Shown: piece by piece, positions 19,391-27,431 of the stretch
Layout: each line of letters begins with the position of its first letter
How positions within the stretch are numbered: position 1 is the first letter of the stretch
From: Paenibacillus sp. HW567
Lineage (GTDB): Bacteria > Bacillota > Bacilli > Paenibacillales > Paenibacillaceae
NCBI RefSeq assembly: GCF_000374185.1
Contig: NZ_KB910518.1
Span: forward strand, 800,546 to 864,545
Direction: 5' to 3'
DNA length: 64,000 nt
Position numbers and translations under genes: made by a program
Notes under the pieces: model-generated
Seen by the model: only the letters and a program-made list of their open reading frames with translations
Databases searched by the model: none
Told to the model about the DNA's origin: nothing

Positions 19391-20644
19391 ATGAAGAGAC
19401 TGTTGAGCTTTATCATTACCGTGCTCGTTTTAACAGGGGTCATGGTATTCACAACTCCCGGACTGCTGGACAAGGTCCGTCTGGGGCTTGACCTGAAAGG
19501 CGGCTTCGAAATTCTGTATCAAGCCACGCCTATGGAGGCAGGGGCGGAATTGTCCCGTGCTTCGCTGCAGAAGACGGCGGAAAGCCTGGAGAAACGGGCA
19601 AACGCACTCGGGACAAGCGAGCCTGAGGTCACTACAGAAGGAACGGACCGCATCCGTCTGAAGATTGCGGGCGTTACCGACGAAGCCGAAGTCCGCAAGA
19701 AGATGAAAGAACCCGCAGTTCTGACCTTCCGCAGTGCCGCTCCAGGCGATGCCGCAGGAACCTACAGCAAGATTGAGCTTGTGGGCAGTGATTTTGTGGA
19801 GGGTGCGGCAGAGGTTCAACGCGACAATCTGAACCGGCCGGAAATCAGCATCAAGATCAAGGATAAGGACAAATTTGCAGAAATTACCAAGCGTTTGCTT
19901 GGTAAAGAAATGGCTATCTATCTCGATGATCAGATGTTAGGCAATCCACCAGTCGTTCAAGCGGTATTGACTGACGGCAAAGCTTCAATCTCCGGTAATT
20001 ATACTATAGATGGAGCCCGTGAATTGGCTGATACCATCAACCTTGGCGCCCTGCCGCTGAAGCTTACAGAGAAATATTCCCAAAGCGTAGGCGCAACGCT
20101 CGGTAAACAGTCTCTTGATCAGACGGTCAAAGCCGGACTTGTGGGTTCAATAATTATCTTGATCTTCATGATCGGTATGTACCGGTTGCCAGGTGCTCTG
20201 GCCAGCTTTGCCCTGATTCTGCATACATGGCTGCTGATCGCGGTGTTCGTCGTTGCCGACTTCACCTTGACTCTCCCAGGTATTGCCGCATTTATCCTTG
20301 GTATAGGGATGGCGGTCGATGCCAATATCATTACAAATGAACGGATAAGGGAAGAGATGCGCAACGGCAAGAGCATTCTATCCTCTGTCAAAGCAGGTAA
20401 TAAAACTTCCTTCCGTACAGTTATGGATGCGAACGTAACCACTATTATTGTAGCGGCAGTAATGTTCGCCTTTGGTACGGGGGCGGTTAAAGGTTTTGCC
20501 CTGATTCTGATTGTGGAAATTGTGCTTAGTATTGTAACAAACCTTTATTTTGCCCATTGGCTGCTTACGGTGCTGGTCAAAGCCGGTGTTCTGAAGAAGC
20601 CGAAGCAATTTGGGGTAAAGGAGAGTGACATCCGTGCGCTTTAA
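19391..20644 (+). CDS. secD: Protein translocase subunit SecD
   Basis: SecD is an RND-superfamily membrane protein that uses the proton-motive force to pull secreted proteins out of SecYEG. The 417-residue protein has an N-terminal membrane segment (about 4-21) and the SecD signature VRLGLDLKGGFE (about 29-40). A compact periplasmic-type domain comes next, then five C-terminal membrane helices containing GIGMAVDANIITNERIREE. ATG 19391 is preceded by gaaagggg at about 10 nt; upstream in-frame codons run through the promoter and are rejected. The stop overlaps the secF start by 11 bp. B. subtilis has a fused SecDF; here the two are separate genes. Confidence 0.95.
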   Translation: MKRLLSFIITVLVLTGVMVFTTPGLLDKVRLGLDLKGGFEILYQATPMEAGAELSRASLQKTAESLEKRANALGTSEPEVTTEGTDRIRLKIAGVTDEAEVRKKMKEPAVLTFRSAAPGDAAGTYSKIELVGSDFVEGAAEVQRDNLNRPEISIKIKDKDKFAEITKRLLGKEMAIYLDDQMLGNPPVVQAVLTDGKASISGNYTIDGARELADTINLGALPLKLTEKYSQSVGATLGKQSLDQTVKAGLVGSIIILIFMIGMYRLPGALASFALILHTWLLIAVFVVADFTLTLPGIAAFILGIGMAVDANIITNERIREEMRNGKSILSSVKAGNKTSFRTVMDANVTTIIVAAVMFAFGTGAVKGFALILIVEIVLSIVTNLYFAHWLLTVLVKAGVLKKPKQFGVKESDIRAL

Positions 20645-21536
20645 GAAAGAGCTTGATTTTGTACACTTAAGTAAATATTTCTATATCTTCTCCATTGCGA
20701 TTACTATTCTGGGTGTGGCCTTTCTTAGCTTCATGGGGCTGAATTACAGCGTCGACTTCAAGGCTGGTTCCAACGTAGACGTGTCATTGTCCAAGAACAT
20801 TACGCTGGAGCAGCTAAAGCCTGTTCTTAATGAACTAGGCATCTCGCATGAGCCGGATATTACGGTGGGTGAGAATCGGGTCAACATCCGTTATGATGAA
20901 GTGCTTGATGAAAATCATGATGAGGCGTTGAAAGCAGCGATTACGAAGCTGGATGACAAAGCCTCCTTCGAGATCAACACTGTGGATACGGAAATGGCCA
21001 AAGAGCTGGCCCGCAACGCGATTTACTCCGTATTGCTGTCCTGCTTAGGGATCATCATCTATGTCAGTATCCGGTTTGAATGGCGGTTCGCTGTGGCTGC
21101 GATTGTGGCGCTTGTCCATGATGCTTTTATCGTGGTTGCCGTTTTCTCCATTTTCCGGCTGGAGGTCGATTTGACCTTCATTGTCGCGGTGCTCACAATT
21201 ATCGGTTATTCCATCAATGATACGATTGTTATCTTTGACCGGATCCGCGAAAATCTGCGCTTCGGCAAGCAGAAGTCTTATGAGGATCTGAAGGCGCTGG
21301 TTAACAAAAGTGTGGCACAGACCCTTATGCGGTCCTTGTACACAGCCTTTACGGTATTCGTTGCCGCGTTCTTCCTGCTGGTACTTGGTGGTGCGTCAAT
21401 TAAAATGTTCTCACTCGCTATGGTAATCGGTCTGCTCTTTGGAGCTTACTCCTCCATCTTTATCGCAAGTCCGCTCTGGCTGCTGCTTAAGAAACGCCAG
21501 AAGACAGCCGTAAAGAGCAAGCCGGCCAAAGCCTAA
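20634..21536 (+). CDS. secF: Protein translocase subunit SecF
   Basis: SecF is the partner of SecD in the proton-driven export complex. The 300-residue protein has an N-terminal membrane helix, a domain beginning YSVDFKAGSNVDV, and five more helices. These include the conserved stretch TIIGYSINDTIVIFDRIREN (about residues 191-210). The start is GTG 20634, since aaaggag ends 10 nt before it; the in-frame GTG at 20625 is only 1 nt from that site. The overlap with the end of secD implies coupled translation. A hairpin with a short T-run follows. Confidence 0.94.
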   Translation: MRFKKELDFVHLSKYFYIFSIAITILGVAFLSFMGLNYSVDFKAGSNVDVSLSKNITLEQLKPVLNELGISHEPDITVGENRVNIRYDEVLDENHDEALKAAITKLDDKASFEINTVDTEMAKELARNAIYSVLLSCLGIIIYVSIRFEWRFAVAAIVALVHDAFIVVAVFSIFRLEVDLTFIVAVLTIIGYSINDTIVIFDRIRENLRFGKQKSYEDLKALVNKSVAQTLMRSLYTAFTVFVAAFFLLVLGGASIKMFSLAMVIGLLFGAYSSIFIASPLWLLLKKRQKTAVKSKPAKA

Positions 21537-21552
21537 GCTTAGTTGTCCCGGG

Positions 21553-21580
21553 AAGCCGCGTCTATGACGACGCGGCTTTT
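21553..21580 (+). terminator. Probable terminator after secF
   Basis: A 10-bp perfect stem, aagccgcgtc (21553-21562) against gacgcggctt (21569-21578), has a 6-nt loop and only four Ts, so termination may be partial. Confidence 0.6.
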
Positions 21581-21656
21581 CGGAATCTTTGGAGTGGAAC
21601 GTCCGTCGGAACTCATCATCATGAGATGATTTGCTAGTGGTAAGGAGGGCCTTGTA

Positions 21657-22619
21657 ATGAATGATAAGCAATCACCGCAAAGTGAGACGGTTACCTGGAC
21701 AGGAGTCGCCAGTGATATCGCGCTGGCGTTGGCCAAAGGAAGCGTTGGTTATCTTTCAGGCAGTAAGGCATTAGTGGGTGACGCATTATATTCCGGATCA
21801 GATGCGGCTGCCAAGCTGGCAGAAATTCTTCCGCTTCCGTGGCGCACAGGGCAGAATCAGAAGCGCAGAGGGGTACTGCGAACTCCGCAGAGCAGTAAGG
21901 AACCGCTTTTGCCCATCCTTTTTTCTGTACTGATCCTTATGGGCGGACTGCAAATTGCTTTCTCGGCGATCCGTGATTTGACCAGGGGACATTTGTCGGC
22001 ACCAGGGCAGGCAGCGCTTGTCACTGTTCTCGCATCCATTATTTTTAAAGAGGCGATCTTTCAGTACCAGTACCGTTATTTCAAAAAAAAGGGCGATGGC
22101 AGCCATGCCGCTTATGCGGATAGCCACCGCTTCAGTCTCTATACATCAATCACTGTATTTACCGGAACCTCCCTGGCGATAGCCGGAGGAACGTTCCATT
22201 GGCATCCGCTGCTGTATATGGACCCGATTGCCGCATTGCTAACCGGATGTTTTATAATCCGCAAGGGGTATTCGCTCGTCACAGCCTCTGTTAACGGTAA
22301 GAAGCTTCAGGAGCTCCCTTCCGAGGAGGCGGCCAGCTTTATTGAAACCGTACAGCGGGTGCATGGCGTTATCCGTGTAGAATATTTGCAGGCCCTGGAG
22401 CAGGGGCGTTACGTAAACCTTCAAGTTAAAATCAGTGTAAATCCGCGTATTACCGTTATGGAAGCCCAGGATATCTCGGAATGTGCCAGAAAGCTGCTGC
22501 AGCACCGTTTTGTGCATGTAGGCGAGGTTCATATGGATGTTGTGCCTTATGATCCGGGTTATCCGTACAAAAGCAACCAGGAGCTCGTGGACAACGATAT
22601 TCCCACGCTGCTTCAGTAG
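21657..22619 (+). CDS. Cation diffusion facilitator family transporter with degenerate metal site
   Basis: The 320-residue protein has about six hydrophobic segments and a C-terminal cytoplasmic domain of the CDF type (about residues 225-310, VHGVIRVEYLQALEQGRYV). CDF proteins export Zn, Mn, Fe or Co by proton antiport. In the second membrane segment, GDALYSGSDAAAK keeps the distal Asp, but Tyr stands where His, Asp or Asn normally binds metal. In the fifth segment, ADSHRFSLYTS lacks the usual second acidic residue. The transport site is therefore altered, and the substrate cannot be predicted. ATG 21657 follows aaggaggg. It lies between secF and recJ, where some Bacilli also carry a CDF gene. 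Confidence 0.85.
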   Translation: MNDKQSPQSETVTWTGVASDIALALAKGSVGYLSGSKALVGDALYSGSDAAAKLAEILPLPWRTGQNQKRRGVLRTPQSSKEPLLPILFSVLILMGGLQIAFSAIRDLTRGHLSAPGQAALVTVLASIIFKEAIFQYQYRYFKKKGDGSHAAYADSHRFSLYTSITVFTGTSLAIAGGTFHWHPLLYMDPIAALLTGCFIIRKGYSLVTASVNGKKLQELPSEEAASFIETVQRVHGVIRVEYLQALEQGRYVNLQVKISVNPRITVMEAQDISECARKLLQHRFVHVGEVHMDVVPYDPGYPYKSNQELVDNDIPTLLQ

Positions 22620-22648
22620 TCCGCAAGGTGAGAGAAAGGTGAAATCTA

Positions 22649-25060
22649 TTGCTTCATTCAAAAACAAGATGGCAATCTCCGGCAGCCGATCCCGATCTTG
22701 TCCGGGAGCTGGCCCGGAGCCTTTCTGTTTCTCCGCTCCTTTCGTCACTCTTGGTGACCCGGGGCATGGACACGGCTGACAAGGCGCTTATGTTCATGGA
22801 TGGCGGAGATGAAGAGGAACATGATCCCTTTCTGCTGAAGGGAATGGCCGAAGCGGTTCCCCGGATTAGAAAGGCCCTGCAAGATGAAGAACATATTCTT
22901 GTATATGGCGATTATGATGCGGACGGAGTGTCCAGTACTGCGCTGATGATCTATCTGCTGCGGCACTTGGGGGCTTCTTTTGACATTTATATTCCGCACC
23001 GTTCGAATGAAGGCTACGGGCTGCACAATCATGCCCTGGACTGGGCGCAGCAGCAGGGAGTGTCGCTGGTTATTACTGTCGATACCGGAATCAGCGCCTA
23101 TCATCAGATTGCTTATGCGAGTCAGCTCGGCATTGATGTGATCGTAACGGATCATCACGAGCCGCCGGAGCTGCTGCCGCAGGCTTATGCGCTGATTAAT
23201 CCCAAGCTGCCGGATTGTCCTTATCCGTTCAAAGGCTTGGCTGGAGTTGGTGTGGCCTACAAGCTGGCTCAGGCGCTGCTGGATGGTGAGGTTCCTGAGG
23301 CTTGGAGCGAAATTGCGGCCATCGGTACGGTTGCGGATTTGATGCCGCTGCTGGGTGAGAACCGCAGCATTGTGCGCAAAGGGTTGTCCAGTATGCAGAG
23401 CTCGCCTTTTCCGGGCATCCGGGCTTTGCTTGGTGTCAGCGGAGTTACGATGAATACGGTAAGCGCTGTAAATATTGCCTTTGGACTGGCACCGCGTATC
23501 AATGCCAGCGGACGCCTGGATCACGCCGGACGTGCGGTCACGCTGCTGACTACAGAGCAGCCGGCTGAAGCGGAGGAGCTTGCCGGGGAATTGGACCTGC
23601 TGAACAAAGAGCGCCAACTGGTCGTTGAAAGAATCGTCGCGGAAGCTACAGTCAAGCTGGAGCAGCAAATGGAGCGCGGCAAGCTGCCGGATATCATTGT
23701 TCTTGCAGAGCAGGGCTGGAATGTCGGTGTGGTAGGAATTGTTGCTTCCAAGCTGCTGGAGCGCTATTACCGCCCGGTTATTATTCTGGATATTCACCCC
23801 GAAACAGGGATGTGCAAAGGCTCGGCGCGCTCCATTCCGGGGCTGGATATATATGAGGCGTTAACCTCCTGTGCAGAGTTGATGGATCATTACGGGGGTC
23901 ACCCGGCGGCTGCCGGGATGAGTCTGCATCGGGATAAGCTTGCGGCCTTTGCAGCGGCCCTTAATGAATATGCGGCTGCTGTGCTGACACCGGAGCATTA
24001 TATGCCGGTGACGGCTGCAGACGGTGAGGTGGCGATTGCCGACTTTTCGCTGCAGGCTGCGCTTGAGCTGGACAGGCTATCGCCTTTCGGTATGGCGAAC
24101 CCGCTGCCAAAGTTCATTGTTCGGGGCGCTGCGGTAAAAGAAACCCGCAAAATGGGCCAGGACGGCAAGCATTTGAAGCTTGTTCTCCAGCAGGGCAGAC
24201 ATACCATTGAAGCTGTAGCCTTTGGTAAAGGACCGCTGGCTGATCTGCTGCCCGCTGGCACCCTGGTTGACCTTCTGGCAGAGCTGTCGGTTAACGAATG
24301 GAACGGCTCGCGCAAGCCGCAACTGATGCTGCAGGATCTGGCGGTGCCGAATCCGCAGGTGTTTGACCTGCGCGGCGCTGCTGATGCGGTGAAGCAAGCT
24401 GCATCTCTTCAAGAGCTGCTGCAGCCCTACAGTGGCGGCAGCCCGTTCAGGACAGCAGCGGTATTTCAGAACAGCCGCATGTCACCGCTGAGTGCGCTCC
24501 AAGGCATGTCTCTTTGGGTTTATGATGAAGAGACAGGAATTTCTGCAGTCCGCCATGAACCGGAGGATGCAGAGAGCGCCCAGGTTTCATTGCTGTGCCT
24601 GCTCGATATGCCGGAAACACCGGAGCAGCTTGATGCGCTGCTTGCTGTTTTCCCGAACGCGGACAATATCGCACTGCTGCATTCGATCCGCGATGGCCGT
24701 GACCGGCTGCAAACGCCGACGCGGGAGCATTTCAAATCATTGTATAAATTGCTGGCAGCGCTTGCCCCAGCGGGAGCTCCGGAGAACGAACTGCTGCTGC
24801 GGCTCAGCCGTCAGTCTGCAATGAGCACGCGGATGCTGGGCAAAATGCTGGATGTGTTCGAGGAGCTTGATTTTATCGAGCGCAGCCGTGGCAACATCAG
24901 TTTTGTTACCCAGCCTGCCGCCAAGAGCCTTACGGCTTCAGAGCATTTTGTCAGATTGGGCCAGACTGCCGAGATTGAGCAATATTTCATGGAAGCCAGC
25001 CGCAGCGAGCTGCAGGACTGGATGCTGTCCCGCCGCCCGGGAGCCTCCCAAGCCGGATGA
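22649..25060 (+). CDS. recJ: Single-stranded-DNA-specific 5'-3' exonuclease RecJ
   Basis: RecJ degrades single-stranded DNA during recombinational and mismatch repair. The 803-residue protein has the DHH-family motifs YGDYDADGVSS (about residue 86), VDTGIS (about 143) and VTDHHEPP (about 167). The DHHA1 motif GGHPAAAGMS lies near 416. A long C-terminal extension follows the OB-like region (about 460-570), as in other Firmicute RecJ proteins. TTG 22649 follows gaaaggtg by 7 nt. The gene lies directly upstream of apt, the order seen in B. subtilis, with the recurrent leader element in the 148-bp space between. Confidence 0.95.
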   Translation: MLHSKTRWQSPAADPDLVRELARSLSVSPLLSSLLVTRGMDTADKALMFMDGGDEEEHDPFLLKGMAEAVPRIRKALQDEEHILVYGDYDADGVSSTALMIYLLRHLGASFDIYIPHRSNEGYGLHNHALDWAQQQGVSLVITVDTGISAYHQIAYASQLGIDVIVTDHHEPPELLPQAYALINPKLPDCPYPFKGLAGVGVAYKLAQALLDGEVPEAWSEIAAIGTVADLMPLLGENRSIVRKGLSSMQSSPFPGIRALLGVSGVTMNTVSAVNIAFGLAPRINASGRLDHAGRAVTLLTTEQPAEAEELAGELDLLNKERQLVVERIVAEATVKLEQQMERGKLPDIIVLAEQGWNVGVVGIVASKLLERYYRPVIILDIHPETGMCKGSARSIPGLDIYEALTSCAELMDHYGGHPAAAGMSLHRDKLAAFAAALNEYAAAVLTPEHYMPVTAADGEVAIADFSLQAALELDRLSPFGMANPLPKFIVRGAAVKETRKMGQDGKHLKLVLQQGRHTIEAVAFGKGPLADLLPAGTLVDLLAELSVNEWNGSRKPQLMLQDLAVPNPQVFDLRGAADAVKQAASLQELLQPYSGGSPFRTAAVFQNSRMSPLSALQGMSLWVYDEETGISAVRHEPEDAESAQVSLLCLLDMPETPEQLDALLAVFPNADNIALLHSIRDGRDRLQTPTREHFKSLYKLLAALAPAGAPENELLLRLSRQSAMSTRMLGKMLDVFEELDFIERSRGNISFVTQPAAKSLTASEHFVRLGQTAEIEQYFMEASRSELQDWMLSRRPGASQAG

Positions 25061-25070
25061 CTTGGCGGTA

Positions 25071-25199
25071 GATGCTTCCAAAGCGAGTTTGTTCGAAGAT
25101 AAATCAGTGAGGTAACGCTCACAAACTAAGTGTATGCTTTCGAAGCGAGTTTTGTACGGAGATAGCGCTGAGAAGCATATGCTTACAAAACTTTCAGGA
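25071..25199 (+). promoter_or_regulatory. Recurrent leader element in front of apt, about one and a half copies
   Basis: Blocks in order are gatgcttccaaagcgagttt, gctcacaaactaagtgtatg, cttt-cgaagcgagttttgtac, gcatatgcttacaaaac and tttcaggag. The arms agttttgt (25148-25155) and acaaaact (25185-25192) can pair across 29 nt, immediately before the apt ribosome binding site. The arrangement is the same as before tcdA and the TIGR04086 gene. Confidence 0.72.
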
Positions 25200-25208
25200 G
25201 ATGATGTT

Positions 25209-25727
25209 ATGGATTTTAAAGACAGTATTCGTGTGATTCCGGATTTCCCGCAGCCGGGAATCAGCTTCAAAGATATTACTACCCTGCTTAAAGACGGCGA
25301 AGCTTACCGCCGGGCGATAGATGAGCTGAAAGCGCTGGTGGCGCATCTGAAAATTGATGTGATTGCCGGACCTGAAGCCCGTGGCTTTGTAGTAGGCGCA
25401 CCGCTTGCTTATGCGCTGGGTGTCGGCTTCGTGCCAATCCGCAAAAGCGGCAAGCTGCCATATGACACCATCGAGGTGGGATATGATCTGGAATACGGCA
25501 AGGATACACTTGCTGTTCACACGGATGCGGTTAAACCTGGACAGAATGTGCTTATTGCCGACGATTTGCTGGCAACGGGAGGCACAATCGCTACTTCAGT
25601 CAACCTCATAGAACAGCTTGGCGGCAAAGTGGTTGGAGCGGCCTTCCTGATCGAATTGACCCAGCTTGCCGGACGCAACAAGCTTACAGGCATTGAGATT
25701 CATTCGCTACTTTCATACGAAGACTGA
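25209..25727 (+). CDS. apt: Adenine phosphoribosyltransferase
   Basis: Apt salvages adenine to AMP using PRPP in the cytoplasm. The 172-residue length is standard. Landmarks are the start [39 protein letters not shown] (about 61-79), and the PRPP-binding motif [13 protein letters not shown] (about residue 116). ATG 25209 lies 8 nt after caggag; an in-frame upstream ATG at 25134 is inside the leader element and is rejected. It is followed by a bidirectional terminator. In Bacillus apt is followed by relA; here a minus-strand uraA gene separates them. Confidence 0.97.
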   Translation: MDFKDSIRVIPDFPQPGISFKDITTLLKDGEAYRRAIDELKALVAHLKIDVIAGPEARGFVVGAPLAYALGVGFVPIRKSGKLPYDTIEVGYDLEYGKDTLAVHTDAVKPGQNVLIADDLLATGGTIATSVNLIEQLGGKVVGAAFLIELTQLAGRNKLTGIEIHSLLSYED

Positions 25728-25756
25728 GGGAAGTCAAAAGACTTTTCCCGGGAAAT

Positions 25757-25799
25757 AAAAAGCGGACTGCTGTCGAATATAGACAGAGTCCGCTTTTTA
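25757..25799. terminator. Bidirectional terminator between apt and uraA
   Basis: The stem aaaaagcggact...agtccgcttttt has an inner ctgtc/gacag extension, with an A-run on the left and a T-run on the right. Confidence 0.9.
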
Positions 25800-25823
25800 T
25801 ATATTATGCTAATCAGCCGGAAT

Positions 25824-27128
25824 CTAGTGTGCAGATTTCTCGCTCTCTTGCTCATTGGACAAGCCGAGGACCTCAATGAGCTTGAAGAGCAAGGACAGAA
25901 CCATACCAACAATCGTCGCCAGTGCCATCCCTTTAAGCTCAACACCGCTAAATTTTAGTGAGATGCCGCTGATGCCGACCACAAGAACCAAAGTAGCCAG
26001 GATCATGTTGGTGGCCTTGGAGAAATCGACCCTCTGCTCAACGAAGATACGCAGACCGGATGCGGCGATTACACCAAACAGCAGCAGCGAGACGCCGCCC
26101 ATAACCGGCTGGGGAATATTGGAGATAATGGAGGAGAATGTCCCGGAGAACGAGAGCAGAATCGCAATGACTGCAGCGCCGCCGACTACGTAGACCGAAT
26201 ATACCTTGGTGAGCGCCATAACGCCGATATTTTCACCGTAAGTTGTGTTAGGGGTGGAACCGAAAAATCCGGATAGAATCGTGGAGATCCCGTTGCCCAT
26301 CAGCGAGCGGTCAAGTCCCGGATCTTTGGTCAGGTCTTTGCCGACTATGTTGCTGGTAACCAGCAAATGGCCGATGTGCTCTACAATAACTACAAGCGAT
26401 ACCGGTATAATGGTGAATATAACATTCCAGTCGAAAGATGGGGTAATAATAGTTGGGTGGGAGAAGAAAGAGCTGTTCGAGATTGCCTCTGTGTTCACCA
26501 CTTGCATGATATAAGCCAGAACGTATCCGGTAACGATTCCGATAAGGATATGAATGATTTTGGGAAAGCCGCGGAAGAGAACTGCGCCAATAACAGTCAC
26601 ACCAAGTGTTACCATGGACAATGTAATAGCTTTTCCGTCAGGAGTCCAGTCGGTGGCTCCTTCAGGAGCAATCAGCCCGGCCATACGCGCGGCAACCGGC
26701 ACCAGCTCCAGCCCGATAGTAGCGACAATGGCACCCATAACCGCCGGAGGGAACACAACATCAATCCAGCCGGTTCCGGCATAACGGACGATCAATGCGA
26801 CCAGAATGAAAATAACGCCGGTCACGATAAAAGCGCCCAGTACAAGCGAATATCCATGCTGATGATCACCCTGATGCTGCTTCAGCACGCTGAGCACCGG
26901 TGAGATAAAGGCGAAGCTTGAACCGAGGTATGCCGGGATTTTGCCGCGGCAGATCAGGATATACAGCAGTGTGCCGATACCGTTCATTAGCAGAATCATG
27001 CCAGGGTCTACCCCGAACAGGTTAGGGACAAGCACCGTGCTGCCGAACATGGCGAATAAGTGCTGAAGACTCAGCAAAAAGCCGGGGCCCCAAGGGAGTC
27101 TTTCGTTAACTTGAATTTCGCGTTGCAA
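25824..27128 (-). CDS. uraA: Uracil permease, NCS2/UraA family
   Basis: UraA/PyrP proteins import uracil by proton symport across the cytoplasmic membrane. The 434-residue protein has about 14 membrane segments and family motifs: QHLFAMFGSTVLVP (about 22-35), the substrate-binding Glu in VEHIGHLL (about 241), and TPNTTYGENIGVM (about 283-295) with the second Glu. MGGVSLLLFG follows near residue 333. Translation appears to start at TTG 27128, with only a weak site upstream. No PyrR attenuator or purine riboswitch consensus is visible in its 5' region; two hairpins with repeated TGCCA half-sites lie between it and relA. Confidence 0.92.
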   Translation of the reverse strand: MQREIQVNERLPWGPGFLLSLQHLFAMFGSTVLVPNLFGVDPGMILLMNGIGTLLYILICRGKIPAYLGSSFAFISPVLSVLKQHQGDHQHGYSLVLGAFIVTGVIFILVALIVRYAGTGWIDVVFPPAVMGAIVATIGLELVPVAARMAGLIAPEGATDWTPDGKAITLSMVTLGVTVIGAVLFRGFPKIIHILIGIVTGYVLAYIMQVVNTEAISNSSFFSHPTIITPSFDWNVIFTIIPVSLVVIVEHIGHLLVTSNIVGKDLTKDPGLDRSLMGNGISTILSGFFGSTPNTTYGENIGVMALTKVYSVYVVGGAAVIAILLSFSGTFSSIISNIPQPVMGGVSLLLFGVIAASGLRIFVEQRVDFSKATNMILATLVLVVGISGISLKFSGVELKGMALATIVGMVLSLLFKLIEVLGLSNEQESEKSAH

Positions 27129-27228
27129 TGGTGTTCACTTCTCTTTCATGTCTATTTTATGTGAGGTTCTAAAAAACCGCCTTTACTAGATTAAATAGAA
27201 CGGAGTCTTTTTACAACAACATTTTTAC

Positions 27229-27288
27229 AAGTGCCACGAAATTGTTCGTTCTTGGCACTTTACCTTACAGCAATGCCACGGTGTGGCA
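27229..27288. promoter_or_regulatory. Two adjacent inverted repeats with TGCCA half-sites between uraA and relA
   Basis: The first repeat pairs aagtgcca (27229-27236) with tggcactt (27253-27260), with an inner cgaa/ttcg. The second is tgccac-ggt-gtggca (27274-27288). All four half-sites share TGCCA, and the pair ends just before the relA -35 box. Either a double operator or leader hairpins would fit. Confidence 0.45.
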
Positions 27289-27292
27289 AGTG

Positions 27293-27321
27293 TTGACGTA
27301 ATCCATCGCAAGCGTCATAAT
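27293..27321 (+). promoter_or_regulatory. Sigma-A promoter of relA
   Basis: TTGACG (27293-27298) and CATAAT (27316-27321) are 17 bp apart, about 110 bp upstream of the relA start. A small aaccc-ttgc-gggtt hairpin followed by cattttatt lies in the leader at 27383-27405. Confidence 0.8.
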
Positions 27322-27431
27322 TATAGACAACTTTAAACGGATTGTAGTGTAGCTTAGATCATATGGAACCTGCAAATCCTGCAACCCTTGCGGGTTCATT
27401 TTATTATAGAAAGGAAACGGATACGACGAGA

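Noticed and set aside
27129..27300. Purine riboswitch or PyrR attenuator upstream of uraA
   Set aside because: The conserved riboswitch junction sequences and the PyrR anti-antiterminator pattern are not present; only simple inverted repeats are seen.
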